Program-made: the position numbers and the translations under genes | Notes under the pieces: model-generated | The model's database searches: none | The model's input: only the letters and a program-made list of their open reading frames with translations | Told to the model about the DNA's origin: nothing | Source: Callaeas wilsoni | Taxonomy: Eukaryota > Chordata > Aves > Passeriformes > Callaeidae | Assembly: GCA_013398955.1 (NCBI GenBank) | Contig: VWPU01001264.1 | Coordinates: 62,001 to 126,000, forward strand | DNA: 64,000 nucleotides | Reading direction: 5' to 3' | Part shown: piece by piece, positions 26,251-37,047 of the stretch | Position numbering within the stretch: the first letter of the stretch is position 1 | How the letters are laid out: every line of letters starts with the position of its first letter

Positions 26251-26254
26251 GCAG

Positions 26255-26314
26255 ATTGGCAGCTGGTGTAAATTGTCTACACTAATCACAGTGGAGTTAG
26301 GCCAATATATACCA
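26255..26314. repeat. Ancient palindromic amniote repeat, near-complete copy
   Basis: Left arm 'cagctggtgtaaattg' and right arm 'tggagttaggccaatata' fit, with substitutions, the two arms of an old palindromic repeat whose ideal form is CAGCTGGTGTAAATTG…CAATGGAGTTATGCCAATTTACACCAGCTG. I am fairly sure of the type and unsure of its formal name. It lies directly beside the enhancer-like block at 25780-26250. Confidence 0.65.
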
Positions 26315-26483
26315 TGAGGGAGTGGGTTTTCAGTTTGCTTGAGGCTCTCAAATTCCCGTTCTCAACATGTTTTCTTTTCAAACTTCATTGGTACTTTGCT
26401 GTAATTCTGCTGCTTTCAGTGAAGGTACACAGGTGTGTAATTGGAATAACTGAGCAAAGGATTGGTCCTTTAGATCTTAGGAG

Positions 26484-26511
26484 GACAAGTGTATTCCTGA
26501 ATACACTTGTC
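26484..26511. repeat. Perfect inverted repeat, 13-bp arms, 2-base spacer
   Basis: GACAAGTGTATTC, then CT, then GAATACACTTGTC. All 13 arm bases pair. Pairing stops immediately outside the arms. It is too short for a microRNA precursor. Each arm holds AAGTGT/ACACTT, a T-box or NKX2-like half-site, so a palindromic protein-binding site is one possibility and a chance or slippage-derived snap-back is another. Confidence 0.95.
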
Positions 26512-26529
26512 TTAAGGAGTGAATTGTAA

Positions 26530-28600
26530 TGCACGTAAGATACCAAATTTGTGATACATATGATATTTATATTTATATCCCATGGAGGTTTGCAAGCATC
26601 TTAATGGCAGCAAACTGTGTCTGATTTTCTTCCACTGGAGCAGTTGATCAGTAAAATAAATTATGTTCAATAGCAGAATAATGACTGATACCCTGGGTGC
26701 TTACCAGAGTTGCAGGTGGAGTTGTTCTCCTCAGCCTCCCACTGTAAATGGCAATGTGTTATGTGATAATGTTGACCATAAACCATTAAAATAAGGCAGG
26801 ATTTGCTTAAAAGCAAATGCTTTGTATTTAAGGTTTATTTTTCTCATGCTTAAAATATGAAATTACAGAGTAAAAGGAAGTGGTAAAACCTCCATCCTTC
26901 AAAGCTATGGGAATGTATCCACTTGTTCACACATGCTCCATAGTTATTGAAAATGTGATTCTCATTTTACCAACTAATCCAACACTTGGATGTATTTGGA
27001 GGACAGCTTAGTCCTACCCCAATGTTTTGATTTCCAGGTAATTATCAAGAAGAATGTACCACATCATTCCTACCTTTTATTTGTGTGTCAGTGTTGAATA
27101 AAATATTAGAAGTACAATTACAGATAGGCCAAGTCGTGTTTGGGATACAGAGCTCCTTTAGATAACTCGAGTGCCTCTTGTGAAAGATGTGTTTGGAATT
27201 TGGTGGGTCTGTCTTGTGCACCTGGGCCTGTGGGATGTGCTGATGCACAAGCCGACTTCAGTAAGTGAAAGTTAATTGTTTCATGTCATGGCTACCAGGT
27301 CCTACTGCTTCTTCCTTGGCTTGCTTCTCCCTCCCATCCCTCTTGTTTGCTCTGGGGTGTGCAGTCTGGCGCCAGCTGCTGATGAACTGGGGAGCAGAGG
27401 GATCCAGGGAGCTCTGGGCCTCCACTGCTTTGCAGAGCAGGAGATGCTGCACAACCCTCTGAAATGCCTCTGGCACTGCTGAATTTCACATACTGTCTGC
27501 ATTTCCTAAATCTGGCACTCAATTGCAGAAGAGCTGGCAGCTCTCTGCCTTAAACTGGCTGGGAATTAGACATCTTTTCCTATGGAAAAATAGTCAAGGT
27601 TTTAAAATAGCTTAAATGATGAATCAGAAGCCTCTAACATGTGTACTTGTGTATGTGAGTGGGTGGCCAGGAGCTTCTTGGAGAGTCCAGGTTTTAGGAA
27701 AGCAAACAATAGAGCTTGTTTATGGGATGTTAGCTGACTGTCTGGAAACCCCTGGCCCATTTTGAATTTTGAAAAGCTGGAGAGGGGAGACAGGCAAGGA
27801 GTCAGAAAGATAAGGGGCACTGAAAACCCAGGGAACTTGGTTCTGGCACATTGCTGTTCCCCTTGCTTCTTTCTATTTCTCCTCTCCTCTGCAAGACTTC
27901 TGTCATTTTAATATGGAGAGAGATTAACAGAAGCATTGTACCTAGGGATTTTTTTTTTTTATTATAAAATATGTTTCCTACAGAATTTTTCATTTGTGCA
28001 AGCATAGGACTTCTGATTAGAAAATTATCACAGAAAAAGATTCTTAACTCTGTTTGGACTATCCACCAGTGAATTCAATGTAGTTCACACTGACACATGT
28101 AGCCACTCTGGTCACTTTTAATAAGATTAAGTCTTTTTCTCTGGGACATTTTGGTTGAAATGCGAGTGCTTTGAGCAGTAAAAATACATGTGCTCAGGTA
28201 CCTAGAATTATTGTACCAAATACGCCTTCATTTCCACGGGAAAGCCTGGTTCTCTACAGCTAGTGTTCCAAAACACATCCCCCAAGTTCTCAAAAGCCTT
28301 CCTATTGCTTCTTTTGTGAGCTTCATCATTGTATGGTCAGCAGTCTGTGACATTCCAGGTCTCATCTTTAATGACGTGCTACATCTGCAGTGCCCTGTGA
28401 TTCAAATGAAAGGATCTCAAATAAAGCACCACAGATTTGAGGCACCCCAAAAAAAGAGTAAAGCTTCTGATTTAAAATTAGAATTAAAAAATGCTATAGA
28501 ATAAAAACATACACTCTCAGAAGTGCTAGTACTGGTTTACGAGTTAAAGTACACAGAGACATTTCATTGCTCCTGTGTTAGACATGGGGAAAAAATTCAG
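26530..28600. other. Non-coding stretch, no gene recognised
   Basis: No gene recognised. A GC-richer stretch at about 27290-27480 supports several overlapping short frames on both strands. A 12-T run lies at 27949-27960. A possible fragment of the old palindromic repeat is at about 28065-28092 ('gtgaattcaatgtagttcac'). Confidence 0.55.
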
Positions 28601-28619
28601 ATGTCTATGAGACTTTGAG

Positions 28620-29045
28620 GAAGTAATTTCAGAATTCATATACTGCTGTTTGCTATTATTATCAGGCCTATTTATTGCATTTAAAATATTAGGTGTTTTC
28701 ACAGGGGACTGGATTGCATTACCCCAGAATACTAATCCTAACGTTAGTATTTTCTTGTTGTTAGTGTGAGTTTTGTTACTGGAATATTGAATACGAGCAG
28801 GGAATATAAACTGTGAAAATTGCTATTAGAAAATGTTTGATAAAAGATTTAATTAGCAGAATGAGACTTTTTAAAGAAAATAGTTCATGTGTTACTACTG
28901 TATTCATACCTCCATTTACCTTTTCTGTTTAAGCTTCAACAGAATTTACCTGTAAGAATCTTAAACAGTAACTACTTTGATTAAAGCTATTAAGATTGTT
29001 ATTAAGTTTTAATTTTGCTTCTTGGTACATTGTGCTTGCCAAAAT
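28620..29045. promoter_or_regulatory. Putative conserved non-coding block
   Basis: AT-rich, non-repetitive sequence with 'tttattgcatttaaaat', 'agatttaattagcag' (near 28846) and several ATTA cores. The texture resembles conserved non-coding elements of gene deserts. Evidence is texture only. Confidence 0.22.
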
Positions 29046-29049
29046 CCAA

Positions 29050-31370
29050 TTGCCAAGTGAGTTGATTTAGAAGGTTTTTCTCTCCCTTGAAAATGGCAAG
29101 AAGAGAGTGTTATCCATAAAGCAATATATCGTGTCTCAGAAGTGAAAGTTGGGGAAGGGAAAAGAAGGTTTCCATCTATCAGACCTAAAAGATTTCAAAG
29201 GCTGCAAGCTTAACAGGAATTCTTTTAATTTCCTGCCACCCATCTTGTTTTCATGGTGACCCATGAAAATTGACACAAGACAGTGGTATGCCAGCATTTC
29301 TTAAAGGAAAATCAGTTTATTACTAGAGCTTTGAGAACTCTGCAAAAAGTCATGGGAGCAAGCTTTATTTCTGTCTTTCAGCCAGCTGAAAGTTTCCCAG
29401 GTTTGAATTTAAAGTGGAGAAAGATCTGTGTGGTGCAGAATGCACTGAGAGATAGCTGCACCCAAGGCATTCACTGCCCTGTCTTGGGATAGTTCACGAT
29501 CTGGCCAGGCTCAGTACCCACAGAAATATATTGCATTTGTGTTGGCTGTGCCTTTTCCCTGCCTGCTGTCTTCCCTCCCTTAGATTTACTTACTCAGAGT
29601 AAAACAAGCAGTATGTGATGATAGGTAGACAGTACTGTGGAGCTGGACCGTTCTTTGGTGTCTAAATACACAGGTGAGAGCATGCAAACAGTCCAGGACT
29701 GGAGATGTTTGAAATCAAAGAGCCTTACCTCCCTCACCTCCCTCCTCTCCGTGCAAGCTCTGGGTCATTGTCTGGTGCTGTGTGCCTGCCCCACCTCAGA
29801 CTTGTCAGACTTTATTTCACTTGAGGGTTGTTTTTTTTTGTGGTTTTGTTTGCTTTTGGTTTGTTTTTGGGGGTTTGTTTGTTTGTTTGTTTTCCTCTTT
29901 TGGGTTTGTTTTTTTGAAAGGAAAGCCACTAACTTCCTGGCTAATGGGAAGCAAGGATAGATGGAAGAAAACAGTAACAATTTTCCACCACATTATTATA
30001 GCACCCCATTCTGCTCTGGGGCCTCACCTTGTCTGTCCAGGTTGTTTCTTGTATGTGTTACTGCAGAGACATTAGGGTAGACCTTTAAATGAGATGTGCT
30101 TTTGAGACGTAATGCTGCCTAGGGTGCTGCTCATCCTGGATGGAAAACAACACGGACTCACTTTTGTCAGCTTGTTCCCGTGCAAATCCATCTGACCTTT
30201 CGCTAGGCTGCTATTGCTAACCAAGTACAGAAATCTCGAGTGGAAACAATTCACAGGTCTCTCTTCTGGAGGTACCAGGCACTCTGAACGGAGGGACTGG
30301 TTTTGCTTTGTGTGCAATGCAAGAATTTTCTGGCAGCTTACAGCAGTGCAAGGTGACAAGCAGTGCTCAGTGCTGAATGCCTCCACTTTTCCATCCCATC
30401 CGCAGTAATAGAGGGTGCTCAGGAGCACTCCGCACTGCAAAGGATCAAGTCTGTCATCTCTTCTGGTGTTTTCAGAGAGGAAAAAAATCACCATTGAGAG
30501 CCTCTGAAAGCCTCTAGTTTTTAATGATCTATCTGTACCTTTCCATTGTGTTCTGCTAGAAAAGACATTTAATTTATTTTAAAAGATCTAGGGGGTTCAG
30601 TGAGCCCAGTTTGCACATTTTTTGTGACATATCCAGCATTCCCAGCAAGGGCAACTTCTTAGCATGGCAAGCTACAGAACAATGCAGCTTTTTCACTTTG
30701 CCCCTCTTTCTCCCAAGGAATATAAGTCTTCCAGAGAAGAGAACATCTCTCATTATATAAAAAAATACGTGTGCTGGGTTGTGTGCATCATAGAGGTGGG
30801 AAATACAAACTTTTGTAGAAATGAGCCATTCTGGACCTGGGTGCTGTAAGTCTGGTGACAAAATTGATTGTCCTCATAGCTGAAAATGCATGAAGGAAAC
30901 AAGTGTTTTAAGGTGAAAATGACAGCGTTCAGTTTAAAGTGTAGAGAAATTGCAGCTTTAACACTTTAGGGGCAGAAGATGTCTTGTTGGGAGGTGTGCG
31001 AACCATGCTTTTATGCACTGGAGACTTACTCCCTGGCACAAGCTTGTTAGTGCTGCTGCAATGGAAGAAATAACAAAATCCTCTTTGTCTCAAGTTGGTA
31101 TCTACAAATTCTCACAGGGAGAAACAAAACAACACAAAACCCCCAACAGTCCAACATGTCAAACCCTCCGCTATTTTCGCATGTGAAAATCCCCTGAGAG
31201 AAATATTGTGTATCGCTACTGTAGATAGAGTACATGTACTCAAGAACAAAGAGGGCTTAAGAAGAAGACATGGTGAATATATAATAACTCTGAATAAATA
31301 CCGTAAGTCCTCTCTTGTTTCTTTGCAAGTGCTTTTCAAGAAGTGAATAATAGTAAAGCTCTCCAAGTCA
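29050..31370. other. Non-coding stretch, no gene recognised
   Basis: Holds the T/G tract at 29826-29921. The minus frame 30072-30494 (140 codons) is crossed by a plus frame (30214-30408). The region 30100-30440 has about eight CpGs. No family was recognised in any frame. Confidence 0.55.
29826..29921 (+). repeat. T/G-rich low-complexity tract with GTTT repeat core
   Basis: About 95 bases almost free of A and C on the plus strand, with a run of TTTG units at about 29874-29891. The hydrophobic/aromatic frames over it (29637-29960, 29782-30075) are composition artefacts. Confidence 0.85.
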
Positions 31371-31377
31371 CTTAGGG

Positions 31378-31490
31378 TCTGAGCCTGCAAATATCTACTC
31401 ATATGAGTACTTCTTACTCATGTAAGTAGTGCCATTGAAGTCTGTAAACCTGCTCATGTGAGTAACGCTAAACAAGTTCAGGGTCTAAAA
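31378..31490. repeat. Ancient palindromic amniote repeat, long copy
   Basis: Contains 'tgagcctgcaaatatctac', 'cttactcatgtaagtagtgc', 'ccattgaagtc' and 'ctcatgtgagtaacgc' in that order. This is the layout of an old palindromic repeat with a CCATTGAAGTCAATGG centre flanked by ACTCATGTGAGTA arms and GCCTGCAAA/TTTGCAGG ends. Both arms are visible. Probably a MITE-like DNA element; family name not assigned. Confidence 0.7.
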
Positions 31491-31559
31491 CACTGTGGGG
31501 GAGACAAAAGCATATACAAGTACAGCCCTAAGACTCTTCAGACATGGAGCAGCAAAAGA

Positions 31560-31860
31560 TTTATCTGAGGCTTCCAATGTAAAGCCTTGTAAATTAGTAC
31601 GAAGATCTAAAAAATCGGGCCGCCGCTGCATTGGGAAGCAATGGAGCTCTCTTAATATGGGGATATAGGGGTAATGTGATGGAAAGACTTAGATGCAGCA
31701 TGTAGTCTAGCAGTTGTATTCTGTACTCCTCACAATCAGAGCAGTAGCTGGAAGTCTAGCGGGCAAATAATTATAGTAATCAAGTCACGATGAAACAAAG
31801 GAGAGGCTATTATTCCAGCAACTGGCCAAGGGAACAAAAGTTTGGCTGGCTGGATTCCTG
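31560..31860. repeat. Ancient LINE/SINE-like repeat fragment, family not assigned
   Basis: The order 'gggaagcaatggag', 'gggtaatgtgat', 'gatgcagcatgtagtctagc', 'gttgtattctgtac', 'ctggaagtctagcggg' and 'tagtaatcaagtcacgatg' recalls a repeat widespread in vertebrates with the core 'ttacagtaRtcYagNcRtgatg'. I know the pattern but cannot name the family with confidence. It may be the 3' part of an old L2-like LINE. It lies 70 bases from the palindromic repeat at 31378-31490. Confidence 0.5.
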
Positions 31861-31899
31861 AAGGAGAGCAGGATTTACTACGTAATGTGAGATATAAAC

Positions 31900-32170
31900 T
31901 CTGATGCATTTAAATTGTTTTACAGACTTGTTTGCTTTTACTTTTTAAATAACTATTGACCAAAATTAAACTAATAGTTGACTATCAATCTAGCTGATTA
32001 AGTCTTGGGCAGCAATAAATGGAAATCTACTAGAAGTCAGGGCTTGATTTTCTTCTATGCTTGCCAATATAAAAGCAATCTGTGATGAAATCCTTTTGCC
32101 CTGTACTTAGTTTGATGAAGCACGGAATACAATTCTTCCCATTCTAAAGCTAGAACTGTAGAAGTAGCAA
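31900..32170. other. Non-coding stretch, no gene recognised
   Basis: AT-rich unique sequence. A weak match to the old palindromic repeat arm ('gaagtcagggcttgattt', near 32034) was seen but is too short to call. Confidence 0.5.
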
Positions 32171-32214
32171 AGTTTTCTCTCATGCACTTTTTTGGGAGGC
32201 ACAACTGGCTCTGT

Positions 32215-32249
32215 CTTGCTCTCATCTGTGGTCTGCAGATGAGAGCAAG
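32215..32249. repeat. Perfect inverted repeat, 14-bp arms, 7-base loop
   Basis: CTTGCTCTCATCTG, then TGGTCTG, then CAGATGAGAGCAAG. All 14 positions pair. Pairing outside is weak (a T·G wobble, then scattered pairs), so a full-length microRNA precursor is not supported. Because of the palindrome, frames on opposite strands (32182-32415 plus, 32055-32276 minus) encode similar peptides (ALIC..QMRAR). Confidence 0.95.
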
Positions 32250-32508
32250 GAAAAGTGTGAAGAATGCACATTGCAAGCCACATGGATGGCAGTCTGTGTG
32301 TGTGTCTTGCAGTTCCTTGCGGTTAGTGAGGCTTTATCCATCACGAAAAAAGCTTGGCCAGTCCTGCCTAATTTATGCTGAATATGTGATGCAGCCTCAA
32401 GGTATTTTGAGATAAGTAATTCAGAAGTCTGCCTGGCATCCACCCTGTCTGCTTTGCACATAGAGTAAGTTTGGACACGTGAATATAGGATGGGCACAAG
32501 GGTCAGTG

Positions 32509-32563
32509 TCTTAATCTCCATTTTGTGGGAAGGGGAAGTGAAGCTTAGAGAAATGAAGGCCTA
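32509..32563 (-). repeat. MIR-like SINE 3' fragment
   Basis: Read on the minus strand it runs 'ccttcatttctctaagc', 'ttcacttcccc' and 'aaaatggagattaa', collinear with the MIR 3' region ('cttaacttctctgagcctcagtttcctcatctgtaaaatggagataa'). The 5' part of the SINE is absent or too diverged to see. MIR copies of this age are known in bird and reptile genomes. Confidence 0.6.
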
Positions 32564-32569
32564 ATGTAA

Positions 32570-33500
32570 TGGGGAATAAATGGAAGATGGTATTTGGGGG
32601 GATCTGTCCCCAGCAATTTCCTCAGGCTGAAAAATGAAGTTTCTCTGAAAGAAGGAAGCCCATGACACCTCCTGATGGAGAGTCAGTCTTATTTTGTTCT
32701 TTACTTATGGTATTGCTTAGCTTTGAGTGGACTTGCCTCCTGCTTACCGAGCTGCTCTTGAACAAAGCTCTGTTAATGTTTGAACATGGGTGGAAATGTT
32801 GGGAAGTAGCAGTGGCTCTTTGCCTTTACCACTATGTTATTTGTAACTTGCACAAATTTAAAAATTTTTAAGCAAGGCCGAGAGAGTCTTATCCTTTAGC
32901 TGAAAGTGCCAAATTACTTATTGCCTTATTGCTTCCATCACTATTCTGCTGGCTGTGTTTGAAGTTGCTTTTTCCAGGTGAATCAAATTGTCCTGAATTT
33001 TCTCTTTCAAAAGGGAGATTCTTTGAAATGACCTGGGTTTTTTCCTGTGAATTGTGACTGGACTTGAAATTCTGTGATACATTGGGGTCAATTCTGTACC
33101 TCAAGTACTGAGGAAGCAGCTAGCAGAGAAACTTCTTGAAAAAAATTAGGGGTAATAAAAATTACTGTATCCACACTGTTCCTAGGAATCCAAAGAAGTT
33201 TGGCTGCCTGATCTCTAATGCTGTAGACTGGACCATTGAGACTTTGATTTGGCTGTTTTAAAGCCAGAAGCATTCATATGCAGCTAATGGAGTTTCTACC
33301 AGTGCAAAATCTGTCCTCTACTCTTCAACTTTTCAGAGAGATTTCATCTTTGTGCCTTTTTTTTTTTTTTTTCCTCTGGAGGAAAAAAAACCAACCCCAT
33401 TTGAGGGGGGAAAATAGAGATAAGAAAGCCCATGAAGAAATACTATTTCTAAGTAATGTACTTTTTTCAATGACAGCTTAGTATTTTTGTTAAACGGCAC
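32570..33500. other. Non-coding stretch with poly-T tract
   Basis: No gene recognised. A run of 16 T lies at 33357-33372, followed by a purine tract. Open frames are below 75 codons. Confidence 0.55.
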
Positions 33501-33850
33501 CACTTTCAGCTTTCAAAAAGGTTTAGCCAACAGTGCTCGCACTGCTTTCGACAAGGCAAACCTTGCCCACCCGTTATAACCTTTAGGTCATTCCAATCAT
33601 GTTATTTCTCCCATAATGCCAGAAGTAATGGAGTAGGCAGGAAGTGAAAGTAGAAGTTATACAGCACTGCTCTCCTGCCTTTTGTTTGCTTGTCTATAAC
33701 TACCTTAAACTACTTCCTTCTCATCGTTATAACAATGGGATGAAATGGTTCTTTATAAATGGCCATGAAGTAAAGGCAGGCTGCAAAGGCTTCTGTAACC
33801 TATTATTATGACCTTTCTCTCATCAGTAATTGTTTAGCAATTTGTACCTG
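33500..33850. promoter_or_regulatory. Putative conserved non-coding (enhancer-like) block
   Basis: Unique sequence with retained CpGs ('tgctcgcac', 'tttcgac', 'cacccgtt', 'catcgtt'), repeated 'gttataac' motifs (33574-33581 and 33726-33733), 'aggtcattcc' (a nuclear-receptor-like half-site) and 'cagtaattgt'. No repeat family is visible. It looks like a conserved regulatory element, but only by texture. Confidence 0.3.
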
Positions 33851-33859
33851 AAAAATCCA

Positions 33860-36700
33860 AGCTGTCTGTAATGTGCCACACAAGGTGTGGTGAAAGGGCT
33901 TTGGAGACAGCTGGAATAATTATTAAATACCGATGTGGTACAAGGCAGTGAGTCTAAGCAGCATGAAAAAGCATCAGAAGGTTGAATAATGAACTTACCT
34001 TCAAATGCATTAGACCCTGGCTTGTTTTGGTGAAATAAATGTGCATGATTTAACACAGAGGGTGTTGATGCTGTGGTTAGATTCACTTCATTAAGAAAAA
34101 AAACAGAACAAAACAAAACCTGAAAGAAACCTGGTGTAGTTCTGCCATAAGTATCTGTTACAGAAACCAGGCTCCATAAAGTCTTCATGTCTCACAGAAC
34201 TGGCAGGAGGATAAAGTCCTGGAATACCCTCATACTTTACTCATGAGCTACAGGGTCTCTTGTAAGCACCATTTCGGTATCACAGCTCACCTATTTGTTT
34301 AGATTAAAGATGTAAGCAGCCTGACCTTCTCCAAACTCCTTCAGCTGATCTCTGGAGCAGAAGCTTTATTGTATTTTTTCCCTAACTTTTGAACATGGCA
34401 ACTAATAGAGTTGTCCTTGTGACTAGGGATGACTCAGAGCCAGACACTGTAGGGATGGGTGAGCGTAATGCAAGATGAATATCAGCAAGTGTCTGCGGGC
34501 TGCTGGGGCTGCGGGAGTGCAGTGATTGCAGTGAGATCTTTTGCTTATGCTTTGGAATTGAAAAATAAAACTTTTGAATTGTCCAGGGTTTGCCTTGAGC
34601 TGGATTGTTTGTGGTGTTTTGCCCAACTATTCCTTGTCCTAAGACTGGCCACCCACTATTTTGTGTAGTTTGTCTTTTGCTGGCCCTTTTCCCAAACCCA
34701 TTAGTGTTTGCCCAGTGAGTGCCAAAGCTTTCATTCTTCCTTCCCTGAATGGCTCCAAATTTGCATCTCCTGCAAACAGCCCAGCTGTTAGAGTCACACT
34801 CACAGTAAATGGCTGACACACTATTTATACACACTTCTTCTTGGGTAGCAACTCTCTCTGTGGTTAGGTGGAGAATATAATATCGCTTGACTTTATTTTT
34901 CACACTCCTTTTTTAAAAAATTCTCCCTCTTACAATATTTTGACAGGTTTTCCTAGTTTTGCTGCTTTGGCAACAGCTGATATTGGCTTATCTTTTAGTC
35001 TTTTCTTTTTCCATTATGATTTTGAGCACAGCCTGGATGGTTCACAAGGGACATCAGCGCACAGAAGCAGCCATGAAGATGGGAAGAATAAGTGGCTGCC
35101 AAGCAATCAGTGTCGCAGGGAACTGCCTTGTGTGCCCTCTCCTGGCTGGAAGCAGCCGGCTCAGGCCGGCACGCCATGCTCCTGGTGCTGCTGCTGCTCC
35201 AGCAGGTCAAGCAGCAAAGATAATATAGGGATTTATGCCGCAAACAAGACTGGGCTCTTCCTCTGTAACCCCAGCTATTGTCACTGCTTGTTCCTTAGTA
35301 ATGCTCGAGACTTCCTGCCCTCCGGGCGCATCTTTTCCAACCTGCTTCCTTCGGCTCTGTCCCTCTAGGTTTGGCAGGAAGCTGCTAGGGCAGCTGTTGG
35401 GGATGTACGAGGCCTCCTCGGTGCTGGGCTTTGGTGATGAGATCCTGCTGCCGTGTGGGTGCTGACATCCTCCATCCTGGGAAAGGAGCTTTGGGCTCTA
35501 GCTTGTCCCTCCCCAACTGGGATCTCCGTAGTTGGATACATTGTGGACTTGCCACCACAAGCCCCATTCCCAGGGGCTTTGCAGAGCTTCATCTGAGTCC
35601 TTATGTGTCTTTTCCAGCTTGCTCCCTCCTCTTGCTTCTCTGGGATGAAAAGTCTGTAAGACCTTGTTGTTCAATGGCCACAATGTGGTCATGTGCATCA
35701 GTAAAAGGACTGTCACGCCACTTTATTATTTGTTTTATGGTGACTGTCAGAACTCAGGGTTCTGGGTACAGCTCTGGGCCTTGAGGTGAGATGCCAGACC
35801 TGCAGGTTCCCCTGGAAGGACTTTTTACTATTCATTTTACTACCACAGTTGCTGTAATGTTTGTATATTTGTTTAAGTCTTTAAAGGAAAGAAATGTATT
35901 TTTGTAAACTAGGATATTATGTAGTTATGTAACCTACTCTGCCCAGTGTTGCATTGCATTTGGCAAGGGAGGAGCCAGATAAAGGTGCAAGCTGAGCTTA
36001 TACATATGTGAGTAGAGCAAACCTCTACTTTCTCTCTTTCCCTAGTACTTTGTTGATCAAACTTTTACACTGATTTCCTTTTGCTTTCAAATCCTAAAGG
36101 GATGATGATGGTGAAGGATTTTCTGCTAAAGAGAAACTGAGGCCCCAATCCTGCAAATATTTATTCCTTGGGCTTCAATTTAAAATGAAGAATGTTCATC
36201 AATCTTGGCAAGATCAGAGGATAATTTATCGTTTTGGATGAGTCCACCGAACCACTTTTCAATAAGACAGTACTTTTCTTTCCTGCACAAGAGGCAGTAA
36301 GAGCTGTCCATTTAGCATGGCTGTTGTTTGACCTGTGATCATTTGTTTCCAGTTCATAAGAAAGTGGTGGAAACGGTCCCCCCATTTAATTTTAAATTTG
36401 TGTAGGAATTTTGATGAATTCCTTGAAATTCAGCAGAAAGCTTAGTTTTTAAGTTAGGCATTATGAGCATCAAATTAAGCTGTCAGCATATGAAGTGATA
36501 CAGAAAAAGATGTGTACAAGTACGAGCACAAGAACATGAACACACACAAGCATCTCTTTCCTCTCTGTGCTGACTGGGAAGTCTGAGCAGCAGAACTAGA
36601 GGCTGGGAATTACATTTTAGTAATTCTTTTCTAGTTATGTCAGATTTCTAGCATGCTATTAGAGACATATGTGTCATCCTCACCATCACCCAACATATCA
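33860..36700. other. Non-coding stretch with the window's longest open frames; no gene recognised
   Basis: The minus frame 34382-34903 (173 codons) and the plus frame 34868-35368 (166 codons) are among the longest in the window and overlap slightly end to end. Neither contains a domain I recognise. The plus frame has a Cys/Ser run that comes from a CTG-rich stretch (about 35175-35220). A GC-richer patch spans 35040-35600 with about a dozen CpGs. Chance open frames are the simplest explanation. Confidence 0.5.
36137..36185. repeat. Ancient palindromic amniote repeat, half copy
   Basis: The segment 'gaggccccaatcctgcaaat' followed by 'atttattccttgggcttcaa' matches one arm of the old repeat of the form GGGCCCAATCCTGCAAA…CCATTGAAGTC also present at 31378-31490. 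Only one arm is preserved. Confidence 0.55.
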
Positions 36701-36704
36701 TTGC

Positions 36705-36800
36705 TGTTTCAAACTGTTACCAGAGCTGTTGACACAGAATATTGTGTCTGTCGACAGCTCCAATTAGTTGGCGTGTCTGACTACTGACAGCACAGTCTAC
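36705..36800. promoter_or_regulatory. Hairpin-containing, possibly conserved element
   Basis: Contains a long inverted repeat, 36723-36760: GAGCTGTTGACA pairs with TGTCGACAGCTC (11 Watson-Crick pairs and one T·G), and inside the loop CACA pairs with TGTG. Immediately after it comes 'caattagttggcg' (a homeodomain-type core) and 'gtctgactactgacag'. Regulatory role is inference. Confidence 0.3.
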
Positions 36801-37047
36801 TTTTGTTTATGAAGACGGTGTGAGCTGTATCTCACTCTCACAACCTCCAGTGGCAGACAGATGGATAGAACTATATAATCATCAACGGAAGCGGGTGATA
36901 TTCTGTCTTCACAAATCATCATGTGGAGCAGAACCAACGGCCTTTTGTCTGCTTTCAGAAATGACTGCAAGATTCCTCCCATCTGTCAAGTTATGAGGAT
37001 GAATATGTATAAAATACATCAGATATATATGCAGGGTTTTGTATTGT

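Noticed and set aside
29637..29960. Hydrophobic 107-codon frame that looks like a membrane protein
   Set aside because: The hydrophobic part is the translation of the T/G low-complexity tract at 29826-29921.
34868..35368. 166-codon plus frame with a Cys/Ser-rich run
   Set aside because: The Cys run comes from a CTG-rich stretch; no domain, no splice context, and other frames are open on both strands over part of it.
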